A stretch of DNA of 11,143 nt from Oscillospiraceae bacterium. GTDB taxonomy: Bacteria > Bacillota > Clostridia > Christensenellales > Aristaeellaceae. The translations under genes and the position numbers were made by a program. How positions within the stretch are numbered: position 1 is the stretch's first letter; each line of letters opens with the position of its first letter. This document shows positions 6,596-11,143 of the stretch, in pieces. The notes below the pieces were generated by a model that worked only from the letters and a program-made list of their open reading frames with translations, was not told where the DNA came from and searched no databases. The DNA is taken from assembly GCA_031282605.1 (NCBI GenBank), contig JAITDK010000186.1, positions 1-11,143 of the forward strand, written 5' to 3'.

Positions 6596-7645
6596 ATGAA
6601 CCATATAGAGCAAGACGGTACGCCGTCGGCGCGCGACTCAATCGGCGCTGCGGTGGTGGGGTGCGGGGGTATCTCCGCAACCCACCATACCGCGATCCGC
6701 GCGCGGGCGAACGACGGCGTGCAGATCGTATCCCTATACGATACCAAGCCTGACCGCGCCGAGAAGCGCAAGGCGGAGTTCGGCGGCGAGACGGCGGCAT
6801 CGTTCGACGACATACTGCGCGATCCGCGCGTTGACGCGGTGCATATATTGACCCCGCACGCGCTGCACGCCGGAATGGTACGCGCCGTGATCAGCGCGGG
6901 CAAGTACGCGCTGTGCGAGAAGCCGCTGGCGACGTCGCCGGCTGACTTGGATGATCTGACCCAGCTGGATCCCGACAACCGCCGACTATGTTGCATATTT
7001 CAGAACCGATACAACCCCTCCGTACAGCGCGCGAAGGCCATGCTGGACGCGGGCGAAATGGGCGCGGTGGTTTCCCTGAAGGGTATGCTGACGTGGAAGC
7101 GCGGCGCCGCGTATTACTCGGACGACTGGCACGGCGTCCAGTCGCTCGAAGGCGGTGGCGTGCTGATCAACCAGGCCATCCATACCCTTGATCTGATGCT
7201 CTACCTAGGCGGATCGCTGTCCGCGCTGAAGGCCAGCGTGTCGACCGACCTGCTCGAAGGCCTGATAGACGTCGAGGAAAACGCGCATATCGTGCTGAGA
7301 TACACAGATAATAAGACGGGATTATTCTTCGCCAGCAACAGCCACAGCGTGGACGATCCGCCCGAGATTACGATAGTGTGTGAAAAGGGCGCGCTGACGC
7401 TGCGGGGAGACACGCTGTATAAGTATGGCGAAAACGGTTACGAGCTGCTGGTGGACAGGAACAGCGCGCCCGTGATTGGCAAGACGGTGTATGGCAGCAG
7501 TCACATCACGCAGATACATGAGTTTTACAGCTGCATCCGCGCAAACAGGCCGTTCACGATCGGCGCGAAAGAAGCCGCTCCCGCGGCGCGCGCGGTACTC
7601 GCCGCGTATGAATCCTCGCGCGAGGATCGCTGGGTTAAGGTTTGA
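6596..7645 (+). CDS. Gfo/Idh/MocA-family NAD(P)-dependent oxidoreductase
   Basis: 349 residues, the usual family size. A Rossmann domain starts with AAVVGCGGIS (residues 18-27, Gly22-x-Gly24-Gly25), and Asp49 at the end of the second strand suggests NAD. CEKPLA (107-112) carries the conserved Glu-Lys-Pro with Lys109. GGGVLINQAIHTLDLM (186-201) carries the conserved His196 and Asp199 of the substrate site. Members oxidise or reduce sugars, inositols or sugar derivatives, and the substrate cannot be read from sequence. It begins 3 bp after the hydA stop with no good ribosome binding site (only GAGG about 15 bases upstream), suggesting translational coupling. About 17 residues precede the first beta strand, more than usual, so the true start could be internal. 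pgi follows, so a role in sugar metabolism is plausible. Confidence 0.88.
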   Translation: MNHIEQDGTPSARDSIGAAVVGCGGISATHHTAIRARANDGVQIVSLYDTKPDRAEKRKAEFGGETAASFDDILRDPRVDAVHILTPHALHAGMVRAVISAGKYALCEKPLATSPADLDDLTQLDPDNRRLCCIFQNRYNPSVQRAKAMLDAGEMGAVVSLKGMLTWKRGAAYYSDDWHGVQSLEGGGVLINQAIHTLDLMLYLGGSLSALKASVSTDLLEGLIDVEENAHIVLRYTDNKTGLFFASNSHSVDDPPEITIVCEKGALTLRGDTLYKYGENGYELLVDRNSAPVIGKTVYGSSHITQIHEFYSCIRANRPFTIGAKEAAPAARAVLAAYESSREDRWVKV

Positions 7646-7683
7646 CGGCGGTTCCAATCGTCCCCCGTCCCTCTTCCCTCATC

Positions 7684-7725
7684 GCCCCCTTAGGGTGGAT
7701 CTGTCGCCGTAGCGACAGAGGGGGC
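7684..7725. repeat. Bulged palindrome (7 + 7 bp) in the spacer before pgi
   Basis: An outer stem GCCCCCT (7684-7690) / AGGGGGC (7719-7725) and an inner stem CTGTCGC (7701-7707) / GCGACAG (7712-7718) with a CGTA loop. The right arms are continuous and the left arms are separated by a 10-nt bulge. There is no T-run on either side, so it is not a standard terminator. It resembles intergenic palindromic repeats that are scattered in many Clostridia genomes, but only one copy is visible here. Confidence 0.7.
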
Positions 7726-7747
7726 TACATCATTATGGAGGTGCGCC

Positions 7748-9169
7748 ATGGCCGATCCTATTCCAAAACCCCTTAGCTTAAATGTCGGCAACCTGATGGC
7801 CGATCGTCTAGGCGGCGAATACGGCGTCGCGCCCGAGGCGATAGAACGCTGGCAGCCACGCGCGGAGGCGGCGCTCAAGGCGGTGCAGGCGGCGCGCGGT
7901 CAAGGCTGGCTGGGCTGGATGGATCTGCCAACCCAACCCGATTCCCTGCTCGACGATATAGAGGAGACCGCGCGCGTGATACGCGATAGGTACGACGCGT
8001 TCGTTCTGCTGGGTATCGGAGGATCCGCGCTGGGACCGATCTGCGTCAGCGAGGCGCTGCACCCGTTGCGTTATAACGAGCTGCCTAGGTCAAAGCGCGG
8101 CGGCCCGCGCATGTATTTCGAGGACAACATCGATCCGGAGAGGATGGCCGCGCTGCGAGACGTCGTCGATTTCAACGACGCGTGCTTTAACGTGATCACC
8201 AAGTCCGGCGGTACCGCCGAGACGATGAGTCAATACCTGATCGTGCGCGGCGCGCTGGCGCATAAGCCCCGCTGGCAGGATCAAGTGATCGCCACCACCA
8301 GCGGAACGAAGGGGCTGCTGCTTGATATCGCGCGCATTGAGGGGCTGAAGACGTTCACGATCCCCGACGGCGTAGGCGGCAGGTTCTCCGAACTGTGCCC
8401 CGTCGGGTTGCTCGCGGCGGCGGTGGGCGGGGCGGACATCCGCGCGCTGCTCAATGGCGCGGCCGACATGGACGCGCGCTGCGCGATCCCCCACCTGTGG
8501 AAGAATCCCGCGCTGCTGGAAGCCGTGCTGATGGGCATCGCCAGCGTCGAGATGGGACGGAATATCCATGTGATGATGCCTTACGCGGACAGCCTGCGCC
8601 TGGTTGCGGACTGGTTCGTCCAACTATGGGCGGAGAGCCTGGGCAAGCGGGAGAGCCGCGCCGGCTTAATCGTGAACGCCGGCCAGACCCCCGTCAAGGC
8701 GTTGGGCGTGACGGATCAGCATTCGCAGCTGCAGCTGTACAGCGAGGGTCCGTTCGACAAGGTCGTAACGATGATCAAGGTCGAATCATTCCGTAACGAT
8801 ACGCTTGTGCCCGCCGCGCCTGACAGTTATCCCGACGACGTCAAGTTCCTCGGCGGCCTGACCCACGGGCGGCTGATCGAGGCGGAGCGATTCGGCACCG
8901 AGTACGCGCTGACGTCGGCTTCGCGCATGAATCAAACGATCACGCTGCCCCAGGTAAACGAATACACGCTGGGTCAACTGCTGTACTTCTTCGAGATGAC
9001 CACCGCGTACATGGGCGAGCTGCTCGACATAGACGCGTTTAACCAGCCGGGCGTGGAGGCCTCGAAGATAGCGACCTATGCCAAGCTGGGACACCCGGCG
9101 GGCAAATACGCCGCCGCCCGCGCCGAACTGGCCGCCGCGCCGAAGGAAAAGACTCGGTATATCATTTGA
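7748..9169 (+). CDS. pgi: Glucose-6-phosphate isomerase
   Basis: 473 residues, close to the bacterial short form. It interconverts glucose-6-phosphate and fructose-6-phosphate in glycolysis and gluconeogenesis. Signature elements are in the expected order: VLLGIGGSALGP (Gly89-Ser93 region), the phosphate-binding SGGTAET (153-159), DGVGGRFS (207-214, Arg212), the catalytic Glu296 in QLWAESLGK, the ring-opening His325 in GVTDQHSQLQLY, and Lys440 in FNQPGVEASK near the C-terminus. The start is set by GGAGGT at 7737-7742, six bases before the ATG. The 102-bp spacer upstream carries the bulged palindrome and no clear promoter, so it may be read through from the hydrogenase operon or have its own weak promoter. 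A strong hairpin follows the stop. Confidence 0.96.
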   Translation: MADPIPKPLSLNVGNLMADRLGGEYGVAPEAIERWQPRAEAALKAVQAARGQGWLGWMDLPTQPDSLLDDIEETARVIRDRYDAFVLLGIGGSALGPICVSEALHPLRYNELPRSKRGGPRMYFEDNIDPERMAALRDVVDFNDACFNVITKSGGTAETMSQYLIVRGALAHKPRWQDQVIATTSGTKGLLLDIARIEGLKTFTIPDGVGGRFSELCPVGLLAAAVGGADIRALLNGAADMDARCAIPHLWKNPALLEAVLMGIASVEMGRNIHVMMPYADSLRLVADWFVQLWAESLGKRESRAGLIVNAGQTPVKALGVTDQHSQLQLYSEGPFDKVVTMIKVESFRNDTLVPAAPDSYPDDVKFLGGLTHGRLIEAERFGTEYALTSASRMNQTITLPQVNEYTLGQLLYFFEMTTAYMGELLDIDAFNQPGVEASKIATYAKLGHPAGKYAAARAELAAAPKEKTRYII

Positions 9170-9177
9170 TCGGAGTC

Positions 9178-9201
9178 CCCCTGCCGCCACGGCGGCAGGG
9201 G
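9178..9201. terminator. Perfect 11-bp GC-rich hairpin after pgi (possible terminator)
   Basis: CCCCTGCCGCC (9178-9188), AC, GGCGGCAGGGG (9191-9201) form an uninterrupted 11-bp stem starting 8 bp after the pgi stop. The position is right for transcription end or 3'-end protection of the pgi message. There is no T-tract after it on either strand, so it lacks half of an intrinsic terminator. Confidence 0.45.
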
Positions 9202-9320
9202 ATAATCCCCGACACAAAATCCCCTCATATGATTCGCTTTATAATAATTCGACGCCGCCGTTCATAGACTCCCGTAAGACAGATAAACGCGCTGATTATG
9301 GACTAATGGGCGGTGGCATC
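9202..9320 (+). promoter_or_regulatory. Leader region of the collagen-like gene with a possible -10 box
   Basis: The spacer is A/T-richer than its surroundings and holds TATAAT at 9240-9245, but nothing resembling TTGACA lies 16-18 bp upstream. A sporulation sigma factor would be expected if this gene is a spore coat gene; I looked for SigE/SigK-like boxes and found no convincing pair (CATATGATT at 9226-9234 is near the SigK -10 pattern but lacks a well-spaced partner). Confidence 0.25.
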
Positions 9321-10991
9321 ATGGATCGAGATTCAGATTCACAGCGGAACTCGCGGCGGACGGATCGTACGGGCGCGCCATATCAAACGACGGCCGCTGA
9401 CATGCGCTTCCGATCCATGTTCATACCGCCTGATCTGGCGTGGCACCCCGCTCCGGCTGAGAACAACGCGGCGTCTCAACCGGAGCGTCGTGAACGCCTT
9501 TATTCCGAAACGCCGATGCCCGAACGCGCGGAGGAAAGGCGGCTGCCTCACATGATGACGCCTCCGCCAATGATTCCTCCGCCGTCGTTTTTATTAAACG
9601 CATACCCATCGAGCGTACGGCCGTCTAACACGCAGCCCGGCGCGGGCGGCGCGGCGGCGTCCGATATGCCCGGGCATACCGCCGCGTCAGGCGTACCCGA
9701 CCCACGCGGCGAACATACCGCATTTCCCGCAAGAATACCCGGCGGCGACGTATCGCAGCCGCAAGTTAGTCAATCCTCCGTCACAGCGTGGAACGCGCTC
9801 TATCGCGCAATGGTCGCCGGAGGCGTAACCGGCGGCGCGCGCAACGCCACGCCGCCCGACTTCATACAGGAGCGGCGGCAAATCCCGACTCCCGACGCGT
9901 ACAACACCCCTGCCGCGCAATCCGCGCCCCACTTAGCCGCGCCGGATGTTTCGGCGGGCAAGCTGAACGATATGCTGACAGGCGCGTTGTCGCAGGCGGA
10001 ACAACGGCTCGCGGCAGGAGCGATGTCTAACGAATCCACAGCGGCCGCCGACTTGCGCCCGTCAGCGGCTTACGGGGTAAGGGGAGCGGCGGGGGCTGAC
10101 GGGCCTGTTGGCCCAGCGGGTCTGAATGGCTTGCCGGGGCCGGCCGGGCAGCCGGGCGTTATGGGTCCCGCCGGGCCTGCGGGGCCGACCGGACCTGCGG
10201 GGCATATGGGTCCGATCGGTCCGACTGGCCCGCGAGGGGCGCAGGGGCTGATCGGACCTAGAGGCGAGCCTGGACTACCGGGTGAACGAGGCCCCGCAGG
10301 GACGAACGGAACACCCGGCGCTATGGGGCCGACAGGCCCGGAGGGGAAACCCGGCGCGCCCGGAGAGACCGGCCCGACGGGTCCGACCGGGAAGCAAGGC
10401 CCTCCTGGGGTGGGGATTCAAGGGCCGACGGGGCCGAGGGGAGCGGAGGGTCCGGTCGGGCCTCAAGGCCCGGCGGGAGAGTTTCAGCTCGCGGCGTTCG
10501 GAGGGCGGGCGTCCGCAGTCAAGCGTTCCATCCGTTTGCTCGGGGCGGAACAGGAACTAACCCTTGAAGCCGATTTCGGGGACTCGTTTGAAGTGGGGAC
10601 GGATGAGCCAAACGCGCTGACGGCCCGTATCGGCGGGGCGTACGCGATCGAGTATGAACTAACTGTGCGGTACGCGATAAACGTGGGACGGCTGAGGCTG
10701 GCGCTATGCAGGAACGGCGTCGCTTCCCCCGGAGCGTATGTGGAGCGTTTGACGTCGGGGCTGCCAAGCGGAGAGGATGATCCTCGGTCGGCGCGAGCGT
10801 CCGACGTATGCTTACACGGTAAAACGTTCATGCTGCTGCACAAAGGCGACAAGGTCAGCCTAAAGATATCTGCGCCAGGGATAGGATCAGTGGAAACATG
10901 CGACGGTCCGAACGCGTACCTAACGGTACAACTGTTGCGCGCGACCGCGCCCAATCCGCCGGGGGAATTATCGCCCGACGTAACCGACTGA
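9321..10991 (+). CDS. Collagen-like surface protein with BclA-like architecture
   Basis: 556 residues from the ATG at 9321. This start is chosen because GGGCGGTGG precedes it; an in-frame ATG at 9306 would add five residues. Residues 1-251 are low-complexity, rich in Pro, Ala, Arg and Met, with MTPPPMIPPPSF near 77-88; I recognise no domain. Residues 252-388 are a collagen region of 37 Gly-X-Y triplets, a two-residue interruption (GV) and eight more triplets, rich in GPT, GPA and GPR. Residues 389-556 begin with AAFGG and look like a beta-sandwich (C1q/TNF or BclA-C type), with Cys463, Cys497 and Cys527. There is no signal peptide or LPXTG anchor, which fits exosporium proteins made in the mother cell. 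The substituted X-Y Thr residues are possible glycosylation sites. Spore surface is an inference; a phage-type or other surface fibre is the alternative. Confidence 0.85.
   Translation: MDRDSDSQRNSRRTDRTGAPYQTTAADMRFRSMFIPPDLAWHPAPAENNAASQPERRERLYSETPMPERAEERRLPHMMTPPPMIPPPSFLLNAYPSSVRPSNTQPGAGGAAASDMPGHTAASGVPDPRGEHTAFPARIPGGDVSQPQVSQSSVTAWNALYRAMVAGGVTGGARNATPPDFIQERRQIPTPDAYNTPAAQSAPHLAAPDVSAGKLNDMLTGALSQAEQRLAAGAMSNESTAAADLRPSAAYGVRGAAGADGPVGPAGLNGLPGPAGQPGVMGPAGPAGPTGPAGHMGPIGPTGPRGAQGLIGPRGEPGLPGERGPAGTNGTPGAMGPTGPEGKPGAPGETGPTGPTGKQGPPGVGIQGPTGPRGAEGPVGPQGPAGEFQLAAFGGRASAVKRSIRLLGAEQELTLEADFGDSFEVGTDEPNALTARIGGAYAIEYELTVRYAINVGRLRLALCRNGVASPGAYVERLTSGLPSGEDDPRSARASDVCLHGKTFMLLHKGDKVSLKISAPGIGSVETCDGPNAYLTVQLLRATAPNPPGELSPDVTD
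10074..10484 (+). repeat. Collagen-coding repeat tract
   Basis: A 411-bp tract of nine-base-type units coding Gly-X-Y, dominated by GGN-CCN-ACN/GCN codons such as GGGCCGACGGG. The tract keeps one reading frame with a single two-codon irregularity (GV, about 10185 + 300). Such tracts change length easily by slippage or recombination, so triplet number may vary between strains. Confidence 0.9.
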
Positions 10992-11003
10992 CACGCTCGG
11001 CGG

Positions 11004-11087
11004 CGGAGTAACAGCGTTATCCGGCACAACGATGACCCGACGGAGCGCCGGTCATCGTTGCGCCAGATAATCGGAGAACGGCGTTAT
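11004..11087. repeat. Imperfect direct repeat flanking a hairpin
   Basis: CGGAGTAACAGCGTTAT (11004-11020) and CGGAGAACGGCGTTAT (11072-11087) match except for one inserted T and one A/G change. They flank the hairpin at 11023-11064 in the non-coding tail after the collagen-like gene. Confidence 0.7.
11023..11064. terminator. 14-bp hairpin with one mismatch after the collagen-like gene
   Basis: CAACGATGACC (11027-11037) pairs with GGTCATCGTTG (11050-11060), extended outward past an A/C mismatch by GGC (11023-11025) / GCC (11062-11064). The loop is 12 nt. It starts 32 bp after the stop codon, so it could end the transcript, but no T-run follows on either strand. Confidence 0.45.
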
Positions 11088-11119
11088 AGTTCCAGTTGGC
11101 ACTATACCTGGAACTATAA
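11084..11119. repeat. 12-bp perfect inverted repeat with ACTATA repeats
   Basis: TTATAGTTCCAG (11084-11095) and CTGGAACTATAA (11108-11119) are perfect inverted arms around a 12-nt loop. The loop and right flank also carry ACTATA at 11101 and 11113 and ACTATG at 11125, exactly 12 bp apart. The left arm overlaps the end of the direct repeat at 11072-11087. It may be an operator for a gene to the right of the window, or another hairpin; no gene is visible up to the edge. Confidence 0.6.
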
Positions 11120-11143
11120 GCGGTACTATGAGCCTACCCAATA

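Noticed and set aside
9178..9201. A textbook intrinsic terminator after pgi
   Set aside because: The stem is excellent but no T-run follows it on either strand, so it is listed only as a possible terminator.
9078..9320. Upstream extension of the collagen-like gene frame into the end of pgi
   Set aside because: The frame is open, but it would overlap pgi and the hairpin after it, and no ribosome binding site precedes the earlier ATG. The ATG at 9321 (or 9306) is better.
10484..11029. Minus-strand open frames opposite the C-terminal domain of the collagen-like gene
   Set aside because: Ser/Arg-rich shadow translations of a GC-rich gene, with no start signals or family resemblance.

Overview
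The window looks like a stretch of chromosome from an anaerobic, GC-rich, spore-forming-type Firmicute (Clostridia in the broad sense). I infer this from three things: a multi-subunit NADH-linked [FeFe] hydrogenase operon, clear AGGAGG-type ribosome binding sites with sigma-A-type promoters, and a BclA-like collagen protein of the kind found on clostridial and bacillar spores. No rRNA or marker gene is present, so a genus cannot be named. Third codon positions are strongly G/C. No mobile element, CRISPR array, tRNA or rRNA gene was seen.

Left part (1-1297, minus strand): the 5' end of gcvH (cut by the window edge) lies downstream of a complete gcvT, both read leftward from a near-consensus promoter (TTGACA-17 bp-TATACT). 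These are the H and T proteins of the glycine cleavage system.

Middle part (1418-9169, plus strand): a second strong promoter (TTTACA-18 bp-extended TATAAT), divergent from the first, drives a compact cluster. In order it holds a NuoE-like [2Fe-2S] subunit (HydC), a stand-alone GHKL-type ATPase with no kinase core, a small thioredoxin-like [2Fe-2S] protein, a NuoF-like FMN/NADH subunit (HydB), and the catalytic [FeFe] hydrogenase (HydA). Together these match an electron-bifurcating/confurcating hydrogenase that makes H2 from NADH plus reduced ferredoxin, or runs in reverse. A Gfo/Idh/MocA-family dehydrogenase follows 3 bp after hydA, then, after a spacer carrying a bulged palindrome, glucose-6-phosphate isomerase (pgi). 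Glycine cleavage and glycolysis yield reduced carriers and the hydrogenase can dispose of them, so the layout makes metabolic sense, although co-regulation is only inferred.

Right part (9170-11143): after pgi there is an 11-bp perfect GC-rich hairpin, then a gene for a collagen-like surface protein. It has a Pro/Ala-rich N-terminal half, about 45 Gly-X-Y triplets with one interruption, and a C-terminal beta-rich domain. The last 150 bp have no gene but are dense in structure: a 17/16-nt direct repeat, a 14-bp hairpin with one mismatch, a second 12-bp perfect hairpin, and an ACTAT motif repeated every 12 bp up to the window edge.

The points most worth a second look are the GHKL ATPase embedded in the hydrogenase operon, the missing cluster cysteine in the small [2Fe-2S] protein, the Ser in the HydA L1 motif, the collagen-like protein with its unassigned N-terminal half, and the structured tail at the right edge.
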